From: Clostridiales bacterium
GTDB lineage: Bacteria; Bacillota; Clostridia; Christensenellales; UBA1242
Assembly: GCA_918262735.1 (NCBI GenBank)
Contig: CAKJYJ010000002.1
Location: forward strand, 1-64,000
Length of the DNA stretch: 64,000 nt
Reading direction: 5' to 3'
Positions within the stretch are counted from its first letter, which is position 1. Every line of letters starts with the position of its first letter. The notes under the pieces were generated by a model. That model was given only the letters and a program-made list of their open reading frames with translations. It made no database searches and was not told where the DNA came from. A program made the translations under genes and the position numbers. Below, one piece after another: positions 1-9,317 of the stretch.

Positions 1-1
1 T

Positions 2-2014
2 GAGTTTAATAATAAAAAGAATACAGCAACAATAACGGGGCTATCAGCATCAAACACAGAAACCAATTTGGTTTTGCCAAATATGGTTGAACATGACAAT
101 CAGTTGTATTTAATCACAACAATAGGTAATGATGCATTTAAGAATAAAACAACAATAACATCTGTAACAATTCCAAACACGGTGACAGAATTAGGAAATG
201 GTGTGTTTGAGGGCTGTACAAACCTAACTAACGTTACAATACCAACAAGCGTAACCAAACTTGGCAGTAAGGTATTCAAAGATTGTTCCAACCTAGTTAC
301 AATTGAACTTCCAAACTCAATCACAAGCATTGGAACGCATCTATTTTCTGGTTGTACAAAATTAACAAACTACAACATTCCATCACAAATAACTAAACTT
401 AGCACCAGAATGTTTGAAAACTGCACAAGAATAACAGAGTTCACTTTCCCAACACAGATAACAACTTTGGGAGATTATGTGTTCAATGGTTTAAGTTTTG
501 AAACACTAACGATTCCAGACACAATTACAACCTTAACAGAAGATTCATTCTCTGGAATAACTAACATTGGAGAATTAACCCTTTCTTGTTATGTAACATC
601 ACTAGAAGGTGCAAATGACGGATTATTTGTGAATGTAAACAGGCTTCAAAATGCAAACATTATTGTAACGGGGGAAAATACAGGTGTTGGCAATGCATTT
701 AAGAATTGTTCAAAAATTAAAAATATAACCATTAGTGATGACGCAACATCAATAAATTCGGGGGCATTTTCAGGATGTGGGACATTGGAAAGCTTAACGG
801 TTCCATTTGTTGGTGGAAGTTCGGCTTTTGCGGCTTCAAATTCGGTAAAACTTTTGGGGTATGTTTTTGGAACAACATCTTATACTGGTGCAGAAAAAAT
901 AACACAGATTTATGGATCATCACAATCATATGTTCGCGATTTTTATATACCAACATCACTAAAAACAGTAAACATTACAAAGTACAATCTATCATATGGT
1001 TCATTTAGCTATTGCAAGTATGTGGAGAATGTAACCTTGCCGCTTGACATAACGTTTATTCCAAATCTAACATTTACTTGGTGTACGGGGTTAATTAGTG
1101 TTGATGCACCCGACACTTTGGTTGAAATTGGGCAGCAAGCATTTTATCATTGTGAAGTGTTAAAAAATATTAACTTCACTCAAAATGTAACCACAATTGG
1201 GGCCGCAGCGTTCAGGGGGTGTGAGTCTCTAGAATATGCCTATATATCAAAAGATGTGTCACTTTCTTATCAGCCAAATATGGCCATATTTAACGAGTGT
1301 TCAGAAAATTTGGTTGTTTACACGGATAGTGAAGCGGGGCTTGGTACCTACTGGAATGCGGTTTCTAGCGAAAAGTTTGCATTAACGAGATTAAATGTGA
1401 CTTATGACCAAATGATTCAAGAGATTACGGCGGGAGAACAAATGCAAGACAACAATCCAGATTTTGTTTTTGTTGGGCTAAATATCATTGAATATGTTGG
1501 AACGGACGATAACATATCTGTTCCAGAAGGTGTTGTACAAATAAAAGGTACTGTATTTAAAGACAACATATCAATAGAAAGAGTACACTTGCCAGACACG
1601 CTGAAATTTGTTAGCAGTTATGCATTTTCTGGGTGTGAATCGCTAATCAGTATTGAACTTGGAGCGGGGATAACAAACATTGGGGATAATGCTTTTGAGG
1701 GATGTATAAACTTAACAGAGATTACCTTAACAGATAACATAACAAAAATTGGTAAAAGTGTATTTAAGAATTGTGCGGAACTAAGACACATATACATCCC
1801 CGACACAGTAACATCTATACCTGCATCTGGCTTATCATATTCTCCATTTGTTGGCTGCTCGGGCACATTAACTATTTACACAGGGATTGAAGATGCAGAT
1901 AATGTGCCAAGTGGTTGGGGTGCATACTGGAACAATTATGCTAGTGGAGATTCAAAACTAGAGGTTGTTTACGGGAAAACATTGGCTGAATATCAAGCAA
2001 TTATTAATGGTTAA
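2..2014 (+). CDS. BspA-like leucine-rich-repeat surface protein, 5' end cut by window
   Basis: The frame is open from base 2 with no stop, so the true start lies outside the window and the first in-frame start-like codon (TTG at 68) should not be trusted. The 670 visible residues are a run of ~23-residue LRR_5 (BspA/TpLRR) units: 'IGNDAFKN', 'LGNGVFEGC', 'LGSKVFKDC', 'IGTHLFSGC', each followed by 'L..V.IP.SVT.L'. A second repeat block follows after residue ~480 ('IKGTVFKDN', 'IGDNAFEGC', 'IGKSVFKNC'). Proteins of this family are normally secreted or surface-bound and act in adhesion. The signal sequence would be upstream. A rho-independent terminator follows, so it ends a transcription unit. 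Family is clear; ligand unknown. Confidence 0.85.
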   Translation, partial: EFNNKKNTATITGLSASNTETNLVLPNMVEHDNQLYLITTIGNDAFKNKTTITSVTIPNTVTELGNGVFEGCTNLTNVTIPTSVTKLGSKVFKDCSNLVTIELPNSITSIGTHLFSGCTKLTNYNIPSQITKLSTRMFENCTRITEFTFPTQITTLGDYVFNGLSFETLTIPDTITTLTEDSFSGITNIGELTLSCYVTSLEGANDGLFVNVNRLQNANIIVTGENTGVGNAFKNCSKIKNITISDDATSINSGAFSGCGTLESLTVPFVGGSSAFAASNSVKLLGYVFGTTSYTGAEKITQIYGSSQSYVRDFYIPTSLKTVNITKYNLSYGSFSYCKYVENVTLPLDITFIPNLTFTWCTGLISVDAPDTLVEIGQQAFYHCEVLKNINFTQNVTTIGAAAFRGCESLEYAYISKDVSLSYQPNMAIFNECSENLVVYTDSEAGLGTYWNAVSSEKFALTRLNVTYDQMIQEITAGEQMQDNNPDFVFVGLNIIEYVGTDDNISVPEGVVQIKGTVFKDNISIERVHLPDTLKFVSSYAFSGCESLISIELGAGITNIGDNAFEGCINLTEITLTDNITKIGKSVFKNCAELRHIYIPDTVTSIPASGLSYSPFVGCSGTLTIYTGIEDADNVPSGWGAYWNNYASGDSKLEVVYGKTLAEYQAIING

Positions 2015-2026
2015 GCAATGCAGTTA

Positions 2027-2060
2027 AAGACAAGCGAGTAAAACGCTTGTCTTTTTTTTG
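2027..2060 (+). terminator. rho-independent terminator
   Basis: AGACAAGCG / CGCTTGTCT stem (2028-2036 with 2044-2052) followed by a run of T, just after the LRR gene stop codon. Confidence 0.9.
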
Positions 2061-2198
2061 TTATGCAAAAATAACAAAAATATAAGTATTTGTTTTTTTT
2101 GTTGGGGTGCGAGAATGCGCTGGGTTGAGAGGTAATTATTAATTTTGTCATATTTTTTTACAGTCATAAATACAATATTTTTGACGAATGGAGGATTT

Positions 2199-3728
2199 AT
2201 GGAAAATATATATGACAATGTTATGTCTATGAAGAAATATAAGTTGGCACCAGAACAAATGCTTTTGGAGAATAATATTACAATTGAAGTGGGCGAAATT
2301 TCAAAAGTGCTTGCTTGTTTTGCTGATGTTGATTTAGACCGCACCGTTGAAGCAATGAATGGCGAGGCGAACATTTTAGGAAAGGTTATATTAAATGTTG
2401 TTTATGTAACAGAGAGTGGCGAAATAAACAATCAAAATAGCATCAGTCCGTTTACATACAAATTAAAAAATGAGATTATTGACCCTGGTTGCAAATTTAA
2501 TTTGTTTGCCAGCGTTGTTGGGACGGAAATAAATAAAAATAACAGCAATCAACTAAAAGTTATAACAACAATCAATTTTGATGGTATTGCAATTAAAAAT
2601 ACAGATACAAAATACCTAAAAGACGGCGGTAATGGAACCTACACATTAAAGGTTGAACAAAGTGTTACATCGCACGAAAGGCAAATTTGTGATAAATTTG
2701 AAGAATCTTTAGAGGCAAGGGTTAAAGGCGGAGTCAAAAAGGTTTTAATGACCAATGTTGAACTTGCCGTTCGAGAATATACCCCCGGATTAAATTTCGT
2801 TTTAGTTGAGTGCGAATTATATGCTAGGGTTCTTTATATTGATGGCGGTGAAACGCCAGAGATGCAAACAATAGCAATCACAAAATCAATAAAGCAAGAA
2901 ATTGAAGTTGATGGAATTAATAAAGATAGCGATATTGATTTATTCCCGTTTATTGTTAAAGATGGCGTTAGCACAGAACTTTCCGAAGATGGCGAAGAAA
3001 CAATAATTACAGTTAAAACGCCAATTATGGTTTGTGTTAATTCATATTCAAAAAACAACATTCTTTCAGTTCAAGACTTATATTCAACAACAAATATAAT
3101 TGAAATTCAAAACGATAAAACCGAGAATTTTAATAATTGTGGCGTTGAATATATTGACGGCAAAATTGAAGGAAGTGTGACACTTTCCGATAATAACCCA
3201 AGAATAGATAAGTATTTATGCACAACAAATGTAAGGGTAATAAACAGTAACTATTACGTTAAAGATGGAATGTTAATAATTGAAGGTATTGCAAGTGCAA
3301 ATGTTATTTACCTAAACGATGAGCTTGGCGAAGTACTTTCGGTTGAGATTGAAATACCATACATTTTGGACAAAAAAGTTGATTTTGAGAATGATGTTGT
3401 TTTAGAGCCAATGGTGTGTATTCATGATGTTGACGTTATGGTTAAGCGTGGCAGGGAAATATACTTTGATGCAAGAGCTAAAGCTTGTGTTAATGTAACA
3501 AAAAAAGCCATGGTGCAACTTGTTTCAAATGTCAACTCAGTGGGGGAATTGGAACCAAAGGATAGCGCAATTGAAGTGTATTTTGCAAAAAGCGGAGAAA
3601 GGGTTTGGGACATTGCAAAAGGATTAAAAGTTTCTTCAGAAATAATTTGTAATCAAAATCCAGATATAACCGACCCGCTAGAAAAAGACCAAAATATAGC
3701 AATTTACTATCGAAAAGAGAGAAAATAA
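2199..3728 (+). CDS. SPOCS-domain (DUF3794) protein with C-terminal LysM
   Basis: The ATG at 2199 is chosen because GGAGG lies just upstream; an in-frame upstream start-like codon at 2145 has no ribosome site. The 509-residue product begins with a short helix then repeated beta-rich SPOCS units ('VLACFADVDLDRTVEAMNGEANILGKV...', and again near 320-430 with 'ANVIYLNDELGEVLSVEIEIPY'). It ends in a LysM-like module ('YFAKSGERVWDIAKGLKVSSEIICNQNPDI'). In Clostridia this SPOCS-LysM architecture is associated with spore coat or envelope proteins, LysM binding peptidoglycan. No signal peptide is visible, which fits mother-cell assembly. Role in sporulation here is inference; no other spore gene lies in the window. 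Confidence 0.8.
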   Translation: MENIYDNVMSMKKYKLAPEQMLLENNITIEVGEISKVLACFADVDLDRTVEAMNGEANILGKVILNVVYVTESGEINNQNSISPFTYKLKNEIIDPGCKFNLFASVVGTEINKNNSNQLKVITTINFDGIAIKNTDTKYLKDGGNGTYTLKVEQSVTSHERQICDKFEESLEARVKGGVKKVLMTNVELAVREYTPGLNFVLVECELYARVLYIDGGETPEMQTIAITKSIKQEIEVDGINKDSDIDLFPFIVKDGVSTELSEDGEETIITVKTPIMVCVNSYSKNNILSVQDLYSTTNIIEIQNDKTENFNNCGVEYIDGKIEGSVTLSDNNPRIDKYLCTTNVRVINSNYYVKDGMLIIEGIASANVIYLNDELGEVLSVEIEIPYILDKKVDFENDVVLEPMVCIHDVDVMVKRGREIYFDARAKACVNVTKKAMVQLVSNVNSVGELEPKDSAIEVYFAKSGERVWDIAKGLKVSSEIICNQNPDITDPLEKDQNIAIYYRKERK

Positions 3729-3769
3729 GCAAAAAAACATCAAAATTTATTAATTTTCTATATTTTATT

Positions 3770-3803
3770 AAGCCAACCTAGATTTTAAATGGGTTGGTTT
3801 TAT
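3770..3803 (+). terminator. rho-independent terminator
   Basis: CCAACC (3773-3778) pairs with GGTTGG (3792-3797), followed by T-rich sequence, downstream of the SPOCS-LysM gene. Confidence 0.7.
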
Positions 3804-3935
3804 GTTTTAATTTACATAAAAAAATATTAAAAATATTTTATGTTTTTTTGTGAATTTATTTAACATATATTACAAAAATAAGCTATAATAAAATTAGGCA
3901 TAAGGATTAATATATCCGAAATGCAAAAATTATGC

Positions 3936-3972
3936 TTTGGCGGTTGGTAAAAGTCGACACGGAATTGCCTAG
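3936..3972 (+). promoter_or_regulatory. conserved 5' leader hairpin with GTCGAC loop
   Basis: GGCGGTT (3939-3945) can pair with AATTGCC (3963-3969) using two G-U pairs, presenting GTAAAAGTCGACAC in the loop. Nearly the same sequence precedes the paralogous gene at 5659 and a GTCGAC-containing hairpin precedes the third paralog at 54173. A TATAAT-like box lies at about 3885-3890. Ligand or binding protein unknown. Confidence 0.5.
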
Positions 3973-4009
3973 CAAAAGAAAATAAATTAGATAAAAGGAG
4001 AGAAGAATT

Positions 4010-5176
4010 ATGAAAAGAAAAATTTTTGGAATTTTACTTACTTTAGTTCTTGCAGTAACCGGATTTGGTTTGGTTGGTTGCGGTGGGGGCAACACTCCAG
4101 CTCCAGCACCAGGCCCAGGACCAGAACCAGGGCCAGAGGTTACATATGATGACGACACAACTCCAGTTTCAATGGAAGAAAGTGTGTTTATGTTTACCGA
4201 GCCAGTTAGTTCACTTAAAACACCAGAAGACGGTGAAGAAGAGGAAGAAGAATTTTTTGTTGGCATTTGTGGCTTAAAAGAGGCTGTAAATGAGGCAGTT
4301 ATTCCAGCATATGTGAAAGACGAAGATAATAATGTCTACAAGGTTAATTATTTGGACGAATATGCCTTAACAGTTGATGGTGCTCCAGAAGAGGTTGAAT
4401 TGTCAACCGAGGTTGATGGTGATGAAGAGGTGTTAGTTAAGGTAACAATTCCATCAACGGTTGAATATATTTCTGATAATGCATTTGCTGGTTGCACATC
4501 ACTTCAAGAGATTGTTCTTAACAACAGGGAAACAGTTATCCAGAATTTTAATTTTGCATTACAAGATTTGCTTTTTGAACTTGTGGATGCAGGATATACC
4601 CGAGAAGAAGTTTATGAACTTATGAACATGGAAGAAGAAGCTGATGGGCTTTTATATTTTGGTAACCCACAAAATCCATATATGTATTTGGTTACTTCTG
4701 TAGGGGAACCATATTATGATTTACCACTAAGCTTTGTTTATCCAGATGGTGCGGTTGACACAACCGATGGCGTTGAAGTAACAATTAACGAAGATTGTTT
4801 AATTGTTGGTGAATATGTGTTTAATAGCTCACACGTAACCAAGGTTAATTTACCAGAAGGTTTGTTAGCAATTGGAGATTATGCATTTGATGATTGTGTT
4901 GGTTTAGAAGAACTTAATATTCCAGCAAGTGTAAAATATATTGGATTTAATATTGTTCGTTGGTCAACAGATTTATATGTTGATAGTGAGCATTTGGTTG
5001 AAGATTTATCGGATTCCGGCGCTGAATATGCTTATGTGTTAAAAACAATTGCAGACGATGCGGAAGAACTTTATGCTGAATGTTTAGGTGATCCTGAAAC
5101 TCAAGATAATGAGTATAGGGTATACACACATAACGACAAAGAGTATTATAGATATACTGCAATTATAATGGAATAA
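4010..5176 (+). CDS. BspA-like LRR lipoprotein (tandem copy 1)
   Basis: A 388-residue lipoprotein. The N-terminus is a charged MKRK followed by a hydrophobic stretch and the lipobox LVGC (Cys24), so it should be lipidated and held on the outer face of the membrane. A Pro/Gly linker ('APAPGPGPEPGPE') and an acidic segment follow. LRR_5-type units are visible ('YISDNAFAGCTSLQEIVL', 'IGDYAFDDCVGLEELNIPASVKYIG'). RBS AAAGGAGAG fixes the start. It shares ~75-80% identity by eye with the next gene at 5659, including the upstream leader, so the pair is a recent tandem duplication. Divergence is concentrated in the last 100 residues. Function: probable surface adhesin or recognition lipoprotein, ligand unknown. 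Confidence 0.8.
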   Translation: MKRKIFGILLTLVLAVTGFGLVGCGGGNTPAPAPGPGPEPGPEVTYDDDTTPVSMEESVFMFTEPVSSLKTPEDGEEEEEEFFVGICGLKEAVNEAVIPAYVKDEDNNVYKVNYLDEYALTVDGAPEEVELSTEVDGDEEVLVKVTIPSTVEYISDNAFAGCTSLQEIVLNNRETVIQNFNFALQDLLFELVDAGYTREEVYELMNMEEEADGLLYFGNPQNPYMYLVTSVGEPYYDLPLSFVYPDGAVDTTDGVEVTINEDCLIVGEYVFNSSHVTKVNLPEGLLAIGDYAFDDCVGLEELNIPASVKYIGFNIVRWSTDLYVDSEHLVEDLSDSGAEYAYVLKTIADDAEELYAECLGDPETQDNEYRVYTHNDKEYYRYTAIIME

Positions 5177-5201
5177 GCATGATGATTCTATTATTCTAAT
5201 T

Positions 5202-5236
5202 AATCAACCGTAGAGTTTTCTGCGGTTGATTTTTTA
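5202..5236 (+). terminator. rho-independent terminator
   Basis: AATCAACCG (5202-5210) and CGGTTGATT (5223-5231) form a stem followed by T residues. Confidence 0.85.
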
Positions 5237-5509
5237 AGTGCGCAATAACAACAAGATAAAGACGATTGTTTTGTTGGATTTCATCGCGAACCCACATTGT
5301 TTGTTTGGCTAAAATAACAAAACGAGGGTTTTGTGGTGCACTCATTTCAAAAGTCTAGATGGTAGGAATAATGGGACTGATAGCCTGCTATACTTTTTAA
5401 ACGCTGGCAGGCTAAGCACACAATTCATTGGGTGAAAGAGTTTTGGATTTAATTTTATTTTCTATAAAGAAATAAAACAAATTTGTAAATTTATTATCAG
5501 TTTTGTTAA
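5237..5509. other. intergenic region with a perfect hairpin
   Basis: No open reading frame of note. TAGCCTGC (5381-5388) pairs perfectly with GCAGGCTA (5407-5414) across an 18-nt loop without a following T-run, so it is not an obvious terminator. Could be a small RNA element or remnant; nothing else recognised. Confidence 0.4.
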
Positions 5510-5515
5510 ATTCTT

Positions 5516-5618
5516 GGTATAATAATCATAAGCAGTGGGATATATGTGATATTTTCACACATAAAACCAAGTGCGAAAAATATGCTTGGCGGTTGGTAAA
5601 AGTCGACACAGAATTGCC
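5516..5618 (+). promoter_or_regulatory. promoter and conserved GTCGAC leader of BspA copy 2
   Basis: TGG-TATAAT extended -10 at 5516-5523. Leader hairpin GGCGGTT (5588-5594) / AATTGCC (5612-5618) with GTCGAC at 5602-5607, nearly identical to that at 3936-3972. Confidence 0.55.
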
Positions 5619-5658
5619 TGGCAAAAGAAAATGAATTAGATAAAAGGAGAGAAGAATT

Positions 5659-6843
5659 ATGAAAAGAAAAATTTTTGGAATTTTACTTACTTTAGTTCTT
5701 GCAGTAACCGGATTTGGTTTGGTTGGTTGCGGTGGTAACAATGCTCCAGCTCCAGCACCAGGTCCAGGACCAGAACCGGGGCCAGAGGTTACATATGATG
5801 ACGACACAACTCCAGTTTCAATGGAAGAAAGTGTGTTTATGTTTACCGAGCCAGTTAGTTCACTTAAAACACCAGAAGACGGCGAAGAAGAGGAAGAAGA
5901 ATTATTTGTTGGCGTTTGTGGCTTAAAAGAGGCTGTAAGTGAGGTAGTTATTCCAGCATATGTGGAAGACGAAGATAATAATGTCTACAAGGTTTATTAT
6001 TTGGACGAATATGCCTTAACAGTTGATGGTGCTCCAGAAGTTGAATTGTTAACCGAAGTTGATGATGATGAAGAAGAGGGGTTAGTTAAAGTAACAATTC
6101 CATCAACGGTTGAATATATTTCTCAATATGCATTTGTTGGTTGCACATCACTTCAAGAGATTGTTCTTAACAACAGAGAAACAGTTATTAATAATTTTAA
6201 TTATGCATTAAAGAATTTACTAGCTGAGTTCATGGAGAATGGGTATGACGAAGAAGAAGTTTATGAACTTATGAACACCGAAGAAGAAGCTGATGGGCTT
6301 TTATATCTTGGCAACCCAGGCAACCAATATATGTATTTAGTAGCCGTTGCGGGAGATGTATATTATGAATCACCAGAAAAATTTGTTTATCCAGATGGTG
6401 CGGTTGACACAACTGATGGTCTTGAAGTAACAGTTAATGAAAACTGCTTAATTATTGGCCAAGATGCATTTTGTGACACCAATGTTACAAAGGTCAATTT
6501 GCCAGAAGGTTTACTTGCTATTGGAGATTATGCATTTGATGAATGTTGGAACTTAGACGAGCTTGTGATTCCTGCAAGTGTAAAACATCTTGGTTCTTGT
6601 ATTGTTTATTACACGAACCTATATGTTGACAATGCCATTGTTTCTGAAGATTTACTTTATTGCGGAGCGATGAATATTTATGTATTAAAAACTATTGTTG
6701 ATGAAGCAGAAGAAGGAACATATACTTATAATGATTTGTATTATTTTGAGACAGATTATGATGAAGAACTCGAAGAGAGTTTTGTTATGGTTTACAGACA
6801 CAACAATAAAGAGTACTATCACCTCTGTGCATGTGTAGAATAA
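5659..6843 (+). CDS. BspA-like LRR lipoprotein (tandem copy 2)
   Basis: A 394-residue paralog of the preceding lipoprotein. Signal peptide and lipobox (LVGC, Cys24) are identical, then the same Pro/Gly linker and acidic region, LRR_5-like units ('YISQYAFVGCTSLQEIVL', 'IGQDAFCDTNVTKVNLPEGL', 'IGDYAFDECWNLDELVIP') and a variable C-terminal tail. The RBS AAAGGAGAG and start context match copy 1 base for base. The two genes are separated by a terminator and their own promoters, so they are separately expressed copies rather than an operon. Likely surface recognition; sequence divergence in the LRRs and tail suggests selection for variation. Confidence 0.8.
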   Translation: MKRKIFGILLTLVLAVTGFGLVGCGGNNAPAPAPGPGPEPGPEVTYDDDTTPVSMEESVFMFTEPVSSLKTPEDGEEEEEELFVGVCGLKEAVSEVVIPAYVEDEDNNVYKVYYLDEYALTVDGAPEVELLTEVDDDEEEGLVKVTIPSTVEYISQYAFVGCTSLQEIVLNNRETVINNFNYALKNLLAEFMENGYDEEEVYELMNTEEEADGLLYLGNPGNQYMYLVAVAGDVYYESPEKFVYPDGAVDTTDGLEVTVNENCLIIGQDAFCDTNVTKVNLPEGLLAIGDYAFDECWNLDELVIPASVKHLGSCIVYYTNLYVDNAIVSEDLLYCGAMNIYVLKTIVDEAEEGTYTYNDLYYFETDYDEELEESFVMVYRHNNKEYYHLCACVE

Positions 6844-6870
6844 GCAATAAAGATAATTGTTATATTTAAT

Positions 6871-6910
6871 AAAACAATCGCAAAGACTTAACCTTGCGAT
6901 TGTTTTTTTT
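6871..6910 (+). terminator. rho-independent terminator
   Basis: AAACAATCGCAA (6872-6883) pairs with TTGCGATTGTTT (6894-6905), followed by T8. Confidence 0.9.
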
Positions 6911-7125
6911 GAAAATTTTTCACGCACTCACATTGCCCACTCACTATAAATGATAAAAGGTTTTTACACAGTTATTTGTCGCTTGGTTTCTAACCATAAT
7001 CATTACAAATTTTTATATAAATAGAATATTGGAAAATAGTAAGTATTATTCTCTTAAAAGAAGGAGAAAAAAATTACTTTATAAAACATTAGTGGAGTTA
7101 ATATTAATCACCCATAAAAACACTC

Positions 7126-7154
7126 TTGAATTATTGCTTTGGGTGTGGTACTAT
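7126..7154 (+). promoter_or_regulatory. probable sigma-A promoter
   Basis: TTGAAT (7126-7131), 17-nt spacer, TACTAT (7149-7154), upstream of the 7177 gene and its overlapping partner. Confidence 0.55.
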
Positions 7155-7176
7155 TATTATAATAGTAGAGGTTCAA

Positions 7177-7482
7177 ATGAAAATCAATATTGATATTTTA
7201 TCTGGCAGATTAAACAACAAAATAACCGCCGACACAGAAGCGGGTGATTTTTTAATCAACGGAAAAAAGAAACAGATTGATGTAAATGATTTTACAAACA
7301 GGCTTTTAGGTATTATTCTTTCGTGGAAAGAAAAAATGATTGGGCCAGAGCTTCTGGATGGCGAAAGTTATTGTGTTACAATTACCGATGGTGAAGAAAC
7401 TGCTAGCTTTTATGGAAAAAATTCATTTCCTGACAACTATGATGAATTTGTTTTATTAATTAGAGAGGTGATGAATAAATGA
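7177..7482 (+). CDS. small conserved protein (partner paralog A of the HELNH protein)
   Basis: 101 residues from the ATG at 7177, preceded by AGAGG; the longer frame from 7126 would start inside the promoter. No signal peptide or membrane segment. It shares its second half with the product of 9318-9620: 'DFTNRLLGIILSWKEKMIGPELLDGESYCVTITDGEE' against 'EFVDKLLDIIKTWKSNILGPKMIDGESYSIDIADGGE', and both end in 'FPDNY.(D/E)FV.LI'. The stop overlaps the start of the next gene (ATGA), so the two are translationally coupled. I do not recognise the family. Pairing with a metalloprotease-like gene suggests a chaperone, inhibitor or immunity role, which is inference only. Confidence 0.6.
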   Translation: MKINIDILSGRLNNKITADTEAGDFLINGKKKQIDVNDFTNRLLGIILSWKEKMIGPELLDGESYCVTITDGEETASFYGKNSFPDNYDEFVLLIREVMNK

Positions 7483-9242
7483 TTAGCGTTAAAGTGCAGG
7501 GTATAGACATTTTTAATCCTCTTGATGGCAAGCTAAAAAAAATAACAGATTCATTTATTGAATATTATGGAGAGGAGTACAGAGAAAAAATTTCCGAAAA
7601 GTTAATGGATGCCCGAGTTTTGTTCTTGTGTAAGTATAATGGCGAAGATATGTCAACAAGAATTGAAAATTACTTAGTTGCTTGCAAATCAAAATGGGAA
7701 GATGATATTTTTGGAACATTTCCATACTACACAGATAAAAGAAAAACACACCTAACAATCGATAAGGTGCTTGAACTTAATAAAAAAATAAAAAGCAAAA
7801 AACTTACATCATTAGATTATTATTTAATTGAAAGTGTTTACGAAACTCTTGGTTTTAACAATTTAATTAAACCACCAAAATCAATGGATGAATATGGCAT
7901 ACGAGAGTGGTTTAAGTTATCAAAAAACAAAAATGTTATAATTGAGGCGTTAAACAGAATTGAATATATGTGGAATAGTGGCTATAAACAACAAGAGGCG
8001 GAGCTGTTAGAGGATATTAAAAACATTCCACAAGATGTGTTAAAAATTGAACAAAAACTTAGAAAAATAGCAAGAGTCTGTAAAAATAAACAAAAAGATT
8101 TAGCTTTTGACCACATTAAAAAGAACGCCAGCAGAAAAATATCTGACAGCGAGGCAATGGTGGTGAAAAACACGCTCTATTCTCTTTTATCAAAAGGCAA
8201 GGAAGAGTTTTTGAATGAAAGAACAATTAGTGCAGTAAACGACCAATACATAACACTTTTTAATGTTTTGGGATATGATTTTGGAAGCGATATAAAAGAG
8301 TATAAAGAGTGCGAAGAACTTTTGGATATTGTGTTTAATAAAGATTTGATTGATGAGTTTAACAAGATTAAAAACTCACTAACCAAAGCCAGAATCGAAG
8401 CTGATGGCTATTATATAGGAGCCGAAAGGGTTTTAGACACCATAAATATTGACGGAGACACACAACCATATAAAGATGTTCTTTACAACTATTTATACAA
8501 CTCTGGATTGGTGATTGCACTTGCAACAGACTATATTGATAAGTTATGTTACAAGCACCATAAACTAGTTTTTTGTGAAGATGCACTAGCCTGCGATGAT
8601 GAAACATTATTTCATGAACTTAATCATGCCATTGAGTCGGGTCTTTTATCTAAAAACAATGGCGAATATTATTTTAAGTGTGGGTTTATTAAAAGTAGAG
8701 TGCCATTGGGAAACGACGAAGAATCACGCAATGAAATTTTGAAATATCAGATGTTAAATGAAATAGTAAATGACTATTTTTCATTAGAGGTCGCCAAAGT
8801 TGCAAGAAAAAACAACGTTAAAATATGCCTAAATGACTATTCCGCTCCATCACTTTACAGCAAAGCATTTCCACTATTTAAAAAGTTTATTGAAAACAAT
8901 AAAAACATTATAGTTAATTGTAGACTGTTAGATGAGCCTCATGCAATGGCAAAACTAATGGGGCAAGAGGAGTTTGATAAACTTGCAGATATTGCCAACC
9001 AATATTTATCATTTGTTAATTCCAACATTTTATATGAGGCTGAGGCAGAAATAAAAAACAAAACTGGAATTAAAAAGGCCGTTTTTAATTCGTATGAAGA
9101 ATATATCAATAAAAATATAGAGTGGTCAGACAAAACCAAGATGGTGCTTTCTTACTACAAAAAAATGGATGAAATTTCAAAAAATTTTGAAACAAGAAAA
9201 CTTGGAATAGTTAAATCTAATGGTAAATATACAATCCAATAA
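7479..9242 (+). CDS. putative zinc metalloprotein with HELNH motif
   Basis: 587 residues, mostly helical and charged, with no signal peptide or lipobox. The sequence FHELNHAIE at ~378-386 is an HExxH zinc-binding and catalytic motif (His379, Glu380, His383), and 'MLNEIVNDYFSLEV' about 45 residues later (Glu428) is a plausible third ligand, as in gluzincin-type metallopeptidases. The first ~330 residues show no domain I recognise. The start overlaps the upstream gene by four bases; the RBS AGAGGTG is inside that gene. A second paralog of the small upstream protein lies just downstream. A cytoplasmic protease, or a toxin delivered without a signal peptide, are both possible. Family unassigned. 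Confidence 0.55.
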   Translation: MISVKVQGIDIFNPLDGKLKKITDSFIEYYGEEYREKISEKLMDARVLFLCKYNGEDMSTRIENYLVACKSKWEDDIFGTFPYYTDKRKTHLTIDKVLELNKKIKSKKLTSLDYYLIESVYETLGFNNLIKPPKSMDEYGIREWFKLSKNKNVIIEALNRIEYMWNSGYKQQEAELLEDIKNIPQDVLKIEQKLRKIARVCKNKQKDLAFDHIKKNASRKISDSEAMVVKNTLYSLLSKGKEEFLNERTISAVNDQYITLFNVLGYDFGSDIKEYKECEELLDIVFNKDLIDEFNKIKNSLTKARIEADGYYIGAERVLDTINIDGDTQPYKDVLYNYLYNSGLVIALATDYIDKLCYKHHKLVFCEDALACDDETLFHELNHAIESGLLSKNNGEYYFKCGFIKSRVPLGNDEESRNEILKYQMLNEIVNDYFSLEVAKVARKNNVKICLNDYSAPSLYSKAFPLFKKFIENNKNIIVNCRLLDEPHAMAKLMGQEEFDKLADIANQYLSFVNSNILYEAEAEIKNKTGIKKAVFNSYEEYINKNIEWSDKTKMVLSYYKKMDEISKNFETRKLGIVKSNGKYTIQ

Positions 9243-9317
9243 AATCATTTGATTTAATGTGTTAAATATGTTAATCTGTAAGCGAAAAACACATTGTTTT
9301 AAATTTGGAGGTTGGCT

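Noticed and set aside
3936..3972. GTCGAC leader as a known riboswitch (c-di-GMP, preQ1, guanidine)
   Set aside because: No consensus core of these classes is present; kept only as an unknown conserved leader.
7479..9242. Calling the HELNH protein a secreted M3-type oligopeptidase
   Set aside because: The short HExxH context lacks the M3 signature (HEFGH plus downstream GxxxxDxVEFPS) and there is no secretion signal.
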